From the NCBI GenBank assembly GCA_003260355.1, contig MPSQ01000002.1, forward strand, positions 1-64,000: a stretch of DNA of 64,000 nucleotides. The letters run 5' to 3'. Positions 9,358 to 20,572 of the stretch are shown piece after piece (the stretch's first letter is position 1; each line of letters opens with the position of its first letter). Origin of the DNA: SR1 bacterium human oral taxon HOT-345 (GTDB lineage Bacteria > Patescibacteriota > Gracilibacteria > Absconditabacterales > Absconditicoccaceae). Both the position numbers and the translations under genes were made by a program. Under the pieces are notes generated by a model, which worked only from the letters and a program-made list of their open reading frames with translations, had not been told where the DNA came from and ran no database searches.

Positions 9358-10995
9358 ATGATCAAAGGTGGCTTGGTAAAAAATAGCTGAAAATTTGTCT
9401 TCATGATTTTAAGCACGATAGTACTGTTTTCTCAGCCAAGTTTTGCTCAGCAAAAAACTTCCACCTGTGGAGATTCCCCCGCTGTCTGCTCTGCGACACC
9501 CGAAAGAATGGTACTTTATCTCGATTTTCAGGAAGAAATATCAGAACTTATCGAAACAAATCCTTTTGAGACCGTAGTTGGAGCGATTAGTAAGGGGGAA
9601 GGAGGAATTTTTACGAATGAGCTTTTACAACTGAGTGGGATTCAGAATTTTGATGATAGTTTAGCTGGGCAAAGCCTTAAATTAGCTTATATTGCCAATA
9701 CAAGATCAGCGCTCTCCCTTCTTACCAGCATCTACCTCTTTGAACTTTCTGCGATTACGACCGTTCAAGATGTGACGCTGGGGCTTTGAATCCTCCTCCA
9801 TGATAGACCTATTGTAAGAGACTGGATGAAATTGCTAGATATTGAGCGAAATCTTAGCAAGACCCTTTATTATCTTGGGAAAACTGAGAACATCATGAGG
9901 ACTATTTCTCAGACTGAGAAACTCAGAAATCTCTTAAAAACCTATGAAGAAAAAGGTCTTTTTGTGCAGACTGCGAATTTTCCTAGTCAAATCAAATATC
10001 TTGATCTCCTAAAAATGTTGATTAGCCTTAATATAGCGATGAAGGATTTTCTAGCCTATAATAGCGTAGATCCACTCAGGAAGTTTTCTACTCATCAAAT
10101 AAAGTTTAACGAAAAATGGATTAATCAGCTTGATGACGACTATCATTGTGTTAGATGGGATCTTTGATTTAAATGTAATGTAAAGTTTAAAAATCTGACT
10201 AAAGATTTGAAAGGACTCGTCACTAGCACCAAAAATCAATGAGAGGGAAGCTGGGAACTCATCAAACAATCCCGACACGAATTGAAACAGGCGCTCTGAA
10301 ACCTTCCAAAAGGAATCAAAGAAAATATCAGGTGAAAATCTAGTGATTCCTATTTGACGGAGAGAGAAAAGGAACTCCTTAGAAATGTATATGGATTAGA
10401 TACTACTAGAATGACTAAGGATGAAGCTTATTCTATCATTTCACTTTGAGAGAAAACCAAATCACAACGAAAAGAACTGGCAAAGACATCAAAGAACACC
10501 TGGAAAAATGGAATCAAATCCGCATCTTCTGCCATTCAGAGTCTCAAAGATAAGTCTGTTCGCTGAAAACGCAAATCTGCTAGCAAAGAGAAGCAAACTC
10601 CTGCTGCAAAATATTTTAATGACCTCATTGCTGCCCCTATTTATTATAATAATAAAACACTTGTTTGGGTTAAAAGGCAATTTGGTCGTAGCCCAGAATC
10701 AATTGAAGAAGAACTGGAAGTAAGTAATAAAATTCCTGAACCAATCAACAGAGACTTTAATATGCTTATGATTAAAAATCTCCAAGACTTAAGCAATTCT
10801 AGACAAGAAGCTGAGCAGCTTTCTGACATTGCGAATAATTTTGCACTTACGTATCAGTTTTGAGAGCTTTCTAACTTGATAAAAATCCTGATGAACACTA
10901 TCGGAAATAAAGAAAAGAATCTGAGAAAAACTATTAATACGCTTTGTACCTATCAATGTAAAAATAAATGATCGGTAGGCTGCTACGTTCAATAG
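9358..10995 (+). CDS. Large exported protein of unknown family (first of three)
   Basis: Not recognised. With UGA as glycine the frame is open for 545 codons. The start at 9358 gives a signal peptide with basic n-region ending QPSFA before QQKTSTCG; an ATG at 9403 would keep only the hydrophobic part. The mature protein is largely helical and polar, with a very basic Ser/Lys-rich segment in the middle (near KRKSASKEKQTPAAKYFND). Cysteines occur as spaced pairs, two after the signal peptide, one pair in the centre and a cluster at the extreme C-terminus (TLCTYQCKNKGSVGCYV), suggesting disulfides outside the cell. Twenty-five bases later the next exported protein begins. Confidence 0.75.
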
Positions 10996-11020
10996 GATAA
11001 AATCAGACTTTTTATTTGGT

Positions 11021-12178
11021 ATGCTATCACTATTTATGAACTCTCCTCTTTGGAAGCAGATATTATTTGGGATAATGGGGCTACTTGTGGGTTTTGCTCC
11101 AGCTTCGGCTCAGCAAATTAATAGAGACGAGAATGACGTAGTTCCAGAGCTGGGGACCTCACTTATCTCTGCTGCCGTCACCAACCTCAATACAAAACTC
11201 TGAAGTCTGAATACCAACGTTGAGAATAAGGAGCAAATTATTCAGTCCTTTTGTATGGCTGCAAATCCCCAGTTTGCTACCGGTTTTTCTTCTAGTATTG
11301 AAAGTTATGATAGCAGCCAATCACTCTTTTTGAGCATTCTTTGTAATACCAACGGACTGGAAAACAAGTATTTTAACCAGCAGACTCAAAAGTACCTCAA
11401 AGAGCTCTCTTACAAGAAGTTAAAGTTTGATAAAGCCTGCCAAAGAAGCTATACTGAAAAGTGTAATGTTGCGGAGCTGGCTGATGACCTCCTTACTCAA
11501 CTATTTTCTGAGCTATTTACTTTTAAACAGGCGGAAATTTTTTGAATCAGTCAGGATACGCTTGTTGATAGCAATCTTTTGAATAAAAAAATTGATGCCT
11601 ATGCTGAAGAGAAATATAAGATTCCCCACTTCTGTACTGATAGAATCCATAATTATAGCCAGACTTGCTCTATTATAAGCAGACAAATGAAAGCTTTTGT
11701 TCCTGTAATTAAAGGATTTAAGATTCTCAACTCCGATGAACTCTATAAAAACGTAAAGGATAAAGAGTTAACTTTCCCTCCCTGTGAGATTGGACCTCAC
11801 TATGATCTTGTCCTTTGTGGAACTCTAGGAGAGACGGATAAATGACTGAAGCCTTTTATCAATATGCTCTATAACGAACTTGCACGATATACGATGTTTT
11901 CAACATATTATACACAAGCACTTATGCAAAGAAGCAGAATAGAGCTTCCTACTCAAGATGAAATTAGTCTTTTGAAAGAAAATCGAGGAAAATTCTTTTT
12001 CTTGACCAATCAAACGCTAAACGACCTCACAAACCTTGCTACAACCTACCCTATTCATATTGGATTTTTGGCATATCAAGAGGATCTTCTTCGCTTGAGA
12101 GACTCCTCTCTTAGCAAGCTAGTTACCCCATTTTATACTCTCTATCATAAACTCAGAAATGTCCAGTCCGAAACTTAA
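11021..12178 (+). CDS. Exported protein of unknown family (second of three)
   Basis: Not recognised. A 385-aa protein with an N-terminal signal peptide ending GFAPASAQ. The mature part is helical with roughly eight cysteines in loosely spaced pairs (for example KACQRSYTEKCN and FCTDRIHNYSQTC). UGA-encoded glycines are frequent. The stop codon overlaps the start of the next gene by 20 bp, so translation is probably coupled and the three genes 9358-14222 form one operon. Confidence 0.75.
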
Positions 12179-14222
12179 ATCTCATCCTTCCATTCGCTAT
12201 TTTTTCTCTGGTTTGAGCCTGTTTTTATTGTTTTTTGCTATTATTTGGGATGCTAGTGCTTCTGCGACAACCTGGAAGATTGAAGGAGCAGGGCGTGCAC
12301 AGCTTTTTTGACAATGGAAAGAAGCGGTAACAAGCTATCAAAACACTAAATATCAGCAGATTAAGGACATTCCTACGAATCTTTTTGGAACTAATGCTGA
12401 AAATTATGCTATTAGAAGCTTGTCTTCTGTCATTAATGGGCTTGAATCTACAAAAAAGATTCTGAATAGTCAATATGCTAATTGTGATCTCTCTGATGAC
12501 AATATTTCCTCTATTTTATTTTTTTCTAATACAGGATTTTCGAAAGAGCTTAGGCGTGCTCTCCCAGAATCAAAATATCCTACAAGGAAAGAATATGAAA
12601 AAACCTGTGAAAAGCTTACTTCTTGCATAGAGGGGAAAGCTGACACGAATCTTAATAAAGCCTGTGATGATCTCATCAATACTACGTATGCTTTTTGACA
12701 GTTGACGGAAGGAAATCAACTTACCATTGAGGAAAGCAATCTTGGAAAAGATAGGTATCAAAATGGGAATTCTGAAGACTCTGCTTATGACTTATTGGAA
12801 GATATCCGCCAGATTGGAACTATTTTTTTTCAAGAGACCAAGGAAGCTCCTGAAACGGTTTTTTATAGGCTTCCTGATTTTAAGGTATGACTTCCACAAA
12901 AATCCAAGGCTTGATCATCTTCCAAAAAAGGGAATGATTCAACCCCTTCTCAGTGAGCGAACTGATCTCCTCAAAATCAGCATTCTTCTCCTGTTTCTTC
13001 TAATACTACCACTTCTACTAATTCTGCTCGCTCTCTGAGTCGTCTTAGACAAGGATCGGATGAAGAAAGTCCTTCAGATGATATTCTCCCTCTCAGTGAA
13101 GATTCTATTATTAATGCCTTCATTAAAGCGAACGATCCTATTAAGACAGTTTCTGAACAGGGGAATGTGGCTTTTGTAAATCACTGTACAATCTCTGGAA
13201 GTCCACTTATTAAGCAGGCAGAGCAAGCGGCTCATCAGCTCGAAAATAATACAAAAAGTACATCATCCTCAAAACAGCAATCTTCCTCCGTGGCGAGTTC
13301 TCCCACTCAAGTTCTTCCGAGTGCTAATGCACTTATGCTTTCTCCGCAAGAGATCAATAGTTATATCACAGATATCCTGAGAAATAGTAATAGCATCAAA
13401 TCTGCTGTTTCTCCTACTCTTCGTAGAGGAGAGACAGAAAACAACACAACCTCTTTGGTTGCATCTTCGGATTCTGCTATTATTGCTGATGTCAAAAAAC
13501 AGCTGGAATCTTGTAGTAATAAATGTGATGAGCTATGATGGGACGAAAGAGCTGTCTGCAAGCTGAAATGTCTCTGCTCAGACTACTCTTCTAAAAACAC
13601 CCCTGAAAATACTAAATTTCACTTCTTGGAAGAAGGAGCCTTTAAACTAAGGTTCTGTACCGTTCCAAGCAAAATAACTCTTGCAAATAGTAATGTCAAA
13701 ATCGTTTATAGTATTGAAGAAATCTTGGGAGAAATCCAGAAAGCTATTAATGGTCTGTATGATAGCGGAGAACTGACCACGAAGACGAGAAATAAAGAAT
13801 TTCTCAATACTTCTCAATCAAAATTCAAATTCTGAGAACACATCAGTTTTGTGGCTGGTGTTGGAAGGAAGGCTCCGACTACAACAACCTATCAAAAACA
13901 GCTCCAAAAGACAGAACAAGAGCTTAATAAATCCACTAAAGATAGTATGGTTCCAGATAGTGATGAGAGGAATCGCTACCTTCTTTTGGAGGATTATACT
14001 ATCACCAAGAGGGAAAGAAGCATTGAGAAACCGGAAGTTGGGCTTCCAAAACCAGCAGATCAAGCGCTTTCTACTGAGGCTCTTGAATCACAGAAAAAAT
14101 ATGCGTCTATCAACTTTCTTGTAAGCAATTTCCTTGATCAGAATGCAATTCTTCTGATCAACCTCAATCAAACTCTCTTGGAGATGAATGAGGCACTTAA
14201 TTATCTTTTACAGAAGAAATAG
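12159..14222 (+). CDS. Large exported protein with Ser-rich linker (third of three)
   Basis: Not recognised. The 687-aa protein begins with a basic region and a hydrophobic segment (FSGLSLFLLFFAIIWDASASA), either a signal peptide or an N-terminal anchor. A helical domain with cysteine pairs follows (KTCEKLTSCIEG). Then come a low-complexity Ser/Thr/Asn/Gln/Pro linker at about residues 245-290, a second Ser-rich stretch near residues 365-390, and a cysteine cluster (CSNKCDELGW and CKLKCLC). It ends in a long helical region suited to coiled coils. Its stop is only 9 bp from the stop of the convergent gene at 14232-16520, which encodes a protein of similar style. Confidence 0.75.
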
Positions 14223-14231
14223 GTTATTTTA

Positions 14232-16520
14232 TTACTTGTTTGCTGAGGCAGGTTTATCAAAGTATTTTTCCACAAGTGCTGCATTAAGTTCCCTTAGGAA
14301 GGCTAGCGGATCGAGAAGGAAACTATTGAGTGTTTCCGCTTTATCATCTCTAAATACTAGTTCAAAATCCTGAACTACGACTGGGCGACGCTTTGTTCCA
14401 AAGTCAATTGCTATTGGACGAAGAACGTTTTTAACCAGATCATAGGTTCCGATAAAATGAAGCTCCCCAACTGCAAAATATACTTTTACTGTTCATCACT
14501 CAGATATTACCTTTTCTGGGATAATATCGAGGTATTTTGAGAACTTATCCGCGACCAAAAGATGCTCCTTCATTCAGAAACCAGAATTTTTTTCTTTTGG
14601 AACATAACCAATGAGAGCATTTATGATATAGAATGTCGATGAAGCATCAACAAGTGAAAAATCTATTTCTTCTAATATCTTGGTCTCAAGGACTTTATCT
14701 GAGATTTCTAGCTTGTGTAGTGCACCATTTTTTAGCCCTAAGGTATATCCTAATGGGCTCGCGGTAACTGTGCCATCAGAAAGCCTTGTTCCTGTAGCAA
14801 GAGAGATTTTTGCTTGCGTATTAGAACAAGAAAGAAGTTCTCTTCCATATTTTCCTTGGAGCTGAGAACAAAGTCTCAAGTCTAAAGGCTGTGTTTGCTC
14901 TGCGATTTGTTTGTTTTCCTGCATCAAATTTAGCACCTTATTGAGTGAGAGTCTATCATTTTTAATCAATGCGTTGAGATATTCAGTCAGCTTTGGATTC
15001 TTTGCAACTTTAATCTCAGTAACTGACAAGAGAATGTTCTCATACTTAAGCTTTGCCTCTACTGTAAGATTTGTCCTTCTATCTACCCCTTGAACGAGGA
15101 GCGTTGAAGACTCTTTGCCTTTCTTCACTGAAATTAGCGTAAATTGAGCAGGAAGATAACTACTTCTAAATAATCTCTCTAAGTCCTGTTCTTCTTTTTC
15201 TGAGTTAATCGACTGTTGATGAGGAGCCCCTGTTGATGAAGAGATTTCGTAACGGATCTGGTCTTGTAAACCAGCAAAATTAGCAATCTTTTCTCCATAA
15301 TTAAGAGAGAGAAGCTGACTGGTTAATGCCGTTCTGTCTTCTTTCGTCATTTTTGAGTTTTCATCCTTGAGATAAGGAGCGATAATATTCATATTGTATC
15401 GATACGTGAAAGTCTTTGGGAATGCTCCGATGAGATCAGCATTTTTTGATTTTTCCTTAATAAGAATTTCACGAAGGAAGTTAAAGTATGACTGCATCAA
15501 GGATTTTACATCGGAAGTATTTGAAAGTTGCTTATAAATTGCTTGTTGTAAGGAAATTAGTTTGTATTCATTGAGAATCTGACTTGAATAGATTTTTGCA
15601 TCGGCATACCCTAATTCTAAGGTTCTTGATAATGCAGAAAAATCCCTCAATGTAGTGAATTGGTTGTAATATTCGCTTCCACAATCATGGAAAATCTCGG
15701 AGAAACGATCATCAAGAATACCGCCATATTGTCCGTAACGCACCAATCCTTGACAGAATTTTCAGCGATAATTTTTATTTTTTCTTAGAAGCTTATAAAG
15801 GTTTGTTAACTCTTCTGAAATTTTCATCCCTCCTTTTGTATTTGGATCTTCGCTGCCTTCTTCAGAATTTTCTTCTGTTTTTAGATGCATATCATCTAGA
15901 TTATACAAAAAAAACTGATCAAGGAAATTTTTGATATAGGATTTACAAACGAAAGAATACTTGGTCGCTCCTTCTACGCAATTAAGCCCAAAGGACTCGT
16001 GAATACTTCAGCTTAAGGGAAGAAGTTTGGCAGTTTCTTTAAATGAAAACTGCTGCTTTAAGGGAGCTTCTATTACTGATGCAAAAAACTTCTTTAGATA
16101 AGCATCGTTGAAAGCTTCGTCATTTTGGTGCTCAACGAAGGTATCAAGGTTTTCAAATGAAAGAGAAGTCAACTCTGGGAGAACCAACCCTTCCATTTCG
16201 AGGAGGTTATTTTCTGAGTTAAATCCTTCAGTACTTGATTCTATTTTCCCGTTTAAAATCTTTGCCGTTAACCCGGAGATAGCAAAAACGGTCTGCTGCT
16301 TATCCACATAGAAGTCTTGACTCTCTGTCGAAGAGGGAAGCGCTTCCTCTGCTATAAACTTTGGAGAAAAACAGGAAGAACATACAAAATATCCAAGTGC
16401 GACAAAAGAGAGAATAAGGCTTATAGTGGTTACTCAATACCTAAAAACTCCTTTGTATACTATGCCATACCAATGAATTATTTTTAGCTGTTCTTTATTG
16501 AAAAATATCGATTCCTTCAT
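14232..16520 (-). CDS. Large membrane-anchored protein of unknown family
   Basis: Not recognised. The 762-aa protein has a basic N-terminal stretch followed by one transmembrane segment (VTTISLILSFVALGYFVC) and the motif CSSCF directly behind it, so the rest is probably extracytoplasmic. Cysteines recur in pairs (NCVEGATKYSFVCK and LCSQLQGKYGRELLSC). A C-terminal domain contains VRPIAIDFGTKRRPVVV-like strands. It faces the three-gene operon of exported proteins tail to tail; shared build and position suggest a common extracellular assembly, which is inference. Confidence 0.72.
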
Positions 16521-16549
16521 CAAGTCTTTTTGATAACTAAATCAGATTA

Positions 16550-16577
16550 AGTATAGTCAGAAATCCTGATAAGGCAA
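16550..16577 (-). promoter_or_regulatory. Promoter of the 762-aa anchored protein gene
   Basis: On the minus strand TTGCCT (16577-16572), a 16-nt spacer and TATACT (16555-16550), about 30 bp ahead of the ATG at 16520. Confidence 0.65.
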
Positions 16578-16669
16578 ATTTTGGGGCAGAAAATGATCTT
16601 CAGAAGAAAATCGTTTCTCCTAGGGAAGAAAAGAGGAATCTAATTTTAAGTGGCTCTGTAGCCTTTAGA

Positions 16670-17728
16670 TTAGATTTTTTTTGCCCTCTTGGATGTTGGA
16701 GAGGGATGTTTTATAGCTTCCCAATCGGCTCTAAATTCAGAAAGAAACTGTTCAATCAGCTTCGGATCAATGAGAAGGATTCAGATTTCTCTATTATTAT
16801 CTAAACTATTCGCAGAGAGATTCATACTTCCAAGCAGAAGAATTTTCTTGTCAATTAGGATCATTTTCGTATGCACATAGGGCTTTTTCATCAGCCTCAC
16901 TTGATGCGTTCAAAAGTAGTCGGGAAGCGACTGATTGGTCTCCGTATCGGAGAAAATCGCTTTGAAATTCAGCGTTTCTGACTTTTTTGCAATGAGATCA
17001 AAAAGGGCTGGATCATTGAGATATTGGGTCTGCATGATAATGCTCTCCTTCGCTCAGGAAATCAGCTCCGTAATCACCGCACGGCAATTGAGATTGCAAA
17101 CGACAAGATTAGGATGCAGGTCGGAAGGGAGAAGTTGTTCACCTTTTCGGTCCTTTTCAAACAGCGTATGCAGACTTTTTAGCACTTCTTGGTTTTCACT
17201 TCGGAAAAGGTGTTCACGGTTCTTTGCGAAAGTGGAATGGGTAAGATTAGAACTCTGAATCCAAAATCCGCTCTGCATCAGGGTAATCTTGCTATGAAGA
17301 TATTGAGTCGGCAGATGCTCATCAGATTTCACTTCAATATTTTGCAGTCCTGAAAAGTAATTTTGGAGTTCTTTATACGTATTTTTGAATTGCTGATATT
17401 TCTTGTTTTCAATCATAATCTGGATCTTCACTCCGTTTTCTGCCAGCTTTTTGAGTTTTAATTTAAGATGTTTCTCGGTAAATTCGTAGGTTTGAAGCTG
17501 GATCCTTGGGCTGTTTTGAAGGGAGCTTTCGTAGTTTTTGAGATAGTCAGGATTCGGCATCTGAACGATCGTTCCTGTGACATTTTCTACATGCTCAAAC
17601 CAATCTGAAGATAATGAAAAATCTGATTTTTCCGCTCATTTTTCCTCTCCTCCAAAACGAAACTCCACTCCTGGAGAAAGTAGCAAGGCAAGAAGTGCGG
17701 CAATCAGAGCGATGAGAAGCTTTTTCAT
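16670..17728 (-). CDS. Phospholipase D-like (HKD) family exported protein
   Basis: A 352-aa protein with signal peptide (KKLLIALIAALLALLLSPG) and two HKD-type modules. The second is complete, HTKMILIDKKILLLGSMNLS, with Asn-Arg-Glu following. The first reads HSKITLMQSGFWIQSSNLT, so the usual Asp of HxKx4D is Gln. HKD proteins cleave phosphodiesters (phospholipids or DNA) through a covalent histidine intermediate formed from two HKD motifs; the altered first motif may lower or change activity. The signal peptide argues for action outside the cytoplasm. Inverted TCTAAT/ATTAGA arms beyond the stop could form a terminator. Confidence 0.85.
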
Positions 17729-17775
17729 GGAATGAGAAGGAAGATAAAAGAGTGTATAATTCCTGTTATTCAAAT

Positions 17776-17969
17776 AGATTGCCACGGCTCATTACATTCG
17801 CCTCGCAATGACCAACTACCCGATGACTAACTACCCGTCATTGCGGACGAAGTGAAGCAATCCAGTTTCTCTCACTCGTCATTGCGAACGAAGTGAAGCA
17901 ATCTAGCTACTAAACCAAATCTGATTACCAGTGGATTGCCACGGCTCATTGCATTCGCCTCGCAATGAC
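17776..17969. repeat. Cluster of REP-like palindromes, left of GIY-YIG gene
   Basis: Four copies in about 190 bp. Two are of the form ATTGCCACGGCTCATT...GCCTCGCAATGA (17776-17811 and about 17932-17969). Two are of the form GTCATTGCG[GA]ACGAAGTGAAGCAATC (about 17837-17862 and 17877-17903). All are imperfect hairpins bounded by ATTGC/GCAAT. Confidence 0.85.
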
Positions 17970-17990
17970 TAACTGTATAGTTCAATTATT

Positions 17991-18278
17991 TTATTCTAAG
18001 TATTTTGATAAATCTTTCCAGTCAGGATTTATACTTTCTATTAAACCTAGTTTTTTCTTTCTATTCCCCGCTTTAAGTTGTTTCTCCCTTTGAATTGCCT
18101 CTTCAATACTTCACCGTTCCTCATAATATACGAGTAAATCAAGATTATACTTAGCAGAAAAACCATTTACAACCTTTTCTTTGTGTTCAAAGATTCTTTT
18201 CACAAGATTACTGGTTACTCCTACATAAAGAGTCCCATTCCTTTTATTACTCAGAATATAGACATAGGCTCTTTTCAT
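17991..18278 (-). CDS. GIY-YIG nuclease superfamily protein
   Basis: A 95-aa single-domain protein of the UvrC N-terminal-like (YhbQ/UPF0213) type. It begins RAYVYILSNKRNGTLYVGVT, carrying the Tyr-Val-Tyr and Leu-Tyr-Val-Gly versions of the GIY-YIG motif. The conserved Arg is in NLVKRIFEHK and the closing Glu motif in EEAIQREKQLK. Such small proteins are widespread; some are stand-alone nucleases and some appear mobile. Here the gene is bracketed on both sides by copies of the same REP-like repeat. A UGA in EERGSIEEA reads as glycine. Confidence 0.9.
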
Positions 18279-18313
18279 TCACATAAAATAAATAAAATTC
18301 ATGTATTATGCGT

Positions 18314-18440
18314 TATTGCAAGCAAAGCGAAACAATCCAACTCCGCTCCGTCATTGCGAGCAAAGCGAAACAATCCAACTACTAAACCAATCTGCCTACA
18401 AGTAGATTGCCACGGCTCATTGCATTCGCCTCGCAATGAC
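18314..18440. repeat. Cluster of REP-like palindromes, right of GIY-YIG gene
   Basis: Three copies: two of the GCAAAGCGAAACAATCC subtype (about 18314-18342 and 18351-18380) and one of the ATTGCCACGGCTCATTGC subtype (about 18403-18440). The last is nearly identical to the copy at 17932-17969 on the other side of the GIY-YIG gene. Confidence 0.85.
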
Positions 18441-18476
18441 AAGTAACCCGGTCGTTTCACTCCCTCGCAAAGACAG

Positions 18477-19031
18477 CTAACCGTTCATTCATACTACACG
18501 ATCAATCTGCTCATACAGTTCTTCCAAACTGCCATTATTATCAAGCTGAATATCTGCTAGCTTCTGGCAGGCGAGAATATTCCCTTTATTAGGGTCAGTA
18601 TTATTCGCTTCCAAAGCCTCTTGCTCCTGAAAATGTTCCCAAGTAATCTGATCTTTCACAGAGTTCCTTTTTATCGCTCTTTCGTATCTGAGTCTCTGAT
18701 CCGCATCTACTGAAAGAAGAAGGAAATCAGACTTCTTTTTTAGTGCTTCCACTTCTCCAACAGTGCGGATTGATTCAATGATGGCGTTCTGCCCATTTTT
18801 CTCAGCTTGCGAATAGAGCTGTTCAATACTATAAGCAGGTCAAAATTTCGCTCTTAAGCTATCAGCGAGCACTCTCATTGTGTCTCTGTTAATTTCTTGC
18901 CCTTGCGCTTGTAACTGCTCCGTGAGATAGCCACTAACCGAATAATGCACAAAACCGAGCTTCTTAACCAAGTATTCTACAACGGCCCCTTTTCAAGCTG
19001 CCTGTGGTCAAGTAATTCCGATAATTTTCAT
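18477..19031 (-). CDS. P-loop nucleotide/dephospho-CoA kinase-like protein
   Basis: A 184-aa protein beginning MKIIGITGPQAAGKGAVVEY, a Walker A motif of the adenylate/cytidylate/dephospho-CoA kinase group, in which the first P-loop glycine is a UGA codon. A later Asp in DFLLLSVDADQRLRYERAIKR looks like the lid and Arg region of such kinases. The substrate cannot be told from sequence. Because UGA is sense here, the protein runs six codons past the first UGA near the end and stops at TAG. Confidence 0.75.
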
Positions 19032-19063
19032 GCGATAAATATAGGAAAATAAAGCTGATATAT

Positions 19064-19435
19064 TTACTTTTTGTATTCAAAGGAAATGTTTTTTAACTCT
19101 GATTTAAAAGCTTTTGAAGGCAGGAAAACAACCTTTTTCTTCATGGTCCTTGGATTAAAATGCTTGGTATCATCCACTCCTTCACTTGAAAGACTCAGGC
19201 GGAGCGTCCCGATCTCACCAAGCTGCACCGAATATCCGTGAGCAATCCGCTTGGGGATCTCTTCCATAAGATTCTCTAGCACATTGAGGACATCTCAAGG
19301 TGTCAGTGAAGACTTATCAGCAAGAGTCTTTGCAATCTGCCTAGTAGCAATCTTACCCGTATTGACCGAAGTCGCATACCACTTCTTACGGCTCTGATCT
19401 AGAGGATTTGCCTTTGCGACGAAACGATAGTGCAT
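19064..19435 (-). CDS. HU-family DNA-binding protein
   Basis: A 123-aa histone-like protein of the long HU-related type known mainly from Bacteroidetes. Its start MHYRFVAKANPLDQSRKKWYA and the STGKIATRQIAKTLADKSSL and GEIGTLRLSLSSEGVDD segments match that pattern. It should bend or coat DNA as a dimer. A UGA glycine in TPGDVLNVLENL joins two pieces that look separate under the standard code. An upstream in-frame ATG at 19537 would add 34 residues that lack family character, so 19435 is preferred. Confidence 0.85.
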
Positions 19436-19842
19436 TTTAAGAGAATAAAGGAATAAAATCAGCATCTTCTTTAGTAGTTTTATTAGTTTACAAGGAGGAA
19501 AATCTGAATGCCTTTGTGAGAGTTTACCCTTCCCCAAAGGAAAGTCAAGAAAAGAAAGGGAGAATAGAAAAAATCATAGTTATGATTTTAAAAAATTGAA
19601 ACTATGATTTTATAAAATTGAAGTTATGATTTTTTATATCTCTCTTGAAAGGACTTTGATTCTTACCTGTGAGATGTTTTTTTATGGAGGCAAACAAAAG
19701 GATTCTTTATTAGTCAGGAGAAGTATTGGTTATTCAATTTATAGTTGATCGTGAAGTATAGAGAATGGAACGTCCTATTGATTACCAGTTCAAGAATTAA
19801 TCTTCTGAGGCAATCTCGTTAAGTTCGTATTATATTATAACC
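19436..19842. repeat. Intergenic region with AT-rich tandem repeat
   Basis: No gene is visible in this stretch. At about 19577-19640 a unit of roughly 22 bp resembling TATGATTTTATAAAATTGAA is repeated about three times with small differences. Each unit contains a TTTTATAAAA-like palindrome. Confidence 0.5.
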
Positions 19843-20556
19843 TTAAAGGAAATTTTTTAATAAAGGAGCATAAATATCTTGATCAATAGGAACAATCGTT
19901 TGAGGATAAAGATCCTCTACAGTATAATGAATATGAGGCATTCCTCTTGCAATAAGCATTGGGGTTTGTTCATTAGTTTCTCCCATAAGAAAGACTACAA
20001 AGCTACTGAGGGATTCTGGAAGATTAATCTGAGTAAGTTCCATAGTTTTTCCAAAAAGATCTTGTTCTCCTCTTTTATCAATTAGAGGATAAAATCCATA
20101 ACTATACAAGGCAATTCCTGCAGTTCCATACCTTAAGGGTCTAGAAGTGGTATCAGTTATAATAATTCATAATTGATTTATTTGATATTTTTTAAGTAAG
20201 CAAGTATGTAATTTCTTTACTTCCTCTTGGTAATCTTTTGGCAATAAAATATAGTAACCATTAGCATTGCTCTCATCAATTCCAGCGGAAGGGATAAGAG
20301 TATTGTCTGTTATCGTAAGATATAATCCTCACGGAATATGTTCGTTGATAAGATATTTCTCAGACTCCTTTTCAATCAAACTCTTTTTCTCAGCTGTTCC
20401 TATTTTAACACATCTTCATTGATGAACTGCCAGAATTTTTGAAGAAATAAAAAGCAAATCTCCATTCTCTAATCAAGGAAAGGAAGTACCAAACAATGTT
20501 AAAATATCATCTTTAGGTGGAAGAAACAGACGAGTTTTTACAGGTATAAACTGCAT
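19843..20556 (-). CDS. CofE-like gamma-glutamyl ligase family protein
   Basis: A 237-aa protein matching the coenzyme F420:L-glutamate ligase fold. It begins MQFIPVKTRLFLPPKDD, and has GDLLFISSKILAVHQGR, GIDESNANGYYILLPKD, GIIITDTTSRPLRYGTAGIA and the closing DLFGKTMELTQ and FLMGETNE elements. True CofE enzymes add glutamate to F420 using GTP, but nothing else in this window makes F420, and CofE homologues exist in organisms without F420. It follows the tandem ATP-grasp gene by only 16 bp, so both probably build the same amide-linked product. Substrate unknown; family assignment is firm, function is inference. Confidence 0.82.
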
Positions 20557-20572
20557 ACAAAAATATATTCAA

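Noticed and set aside
9282..9390. Small plus-strand frame with a hydrophobic segment (FVILFVLCLVSLALRC) upstream of the first large exported protein
   Set aside because: Fewer than 35 codons from a TTG, no lipobox, and it overlaps the promoter and leader region.
17776..18440. CRISPR or tRNA-like array in the palindrome cluster
   Set aside because: Spacing is irregular and two repeat subtypes alternate; the copies are REP-like hairpins.
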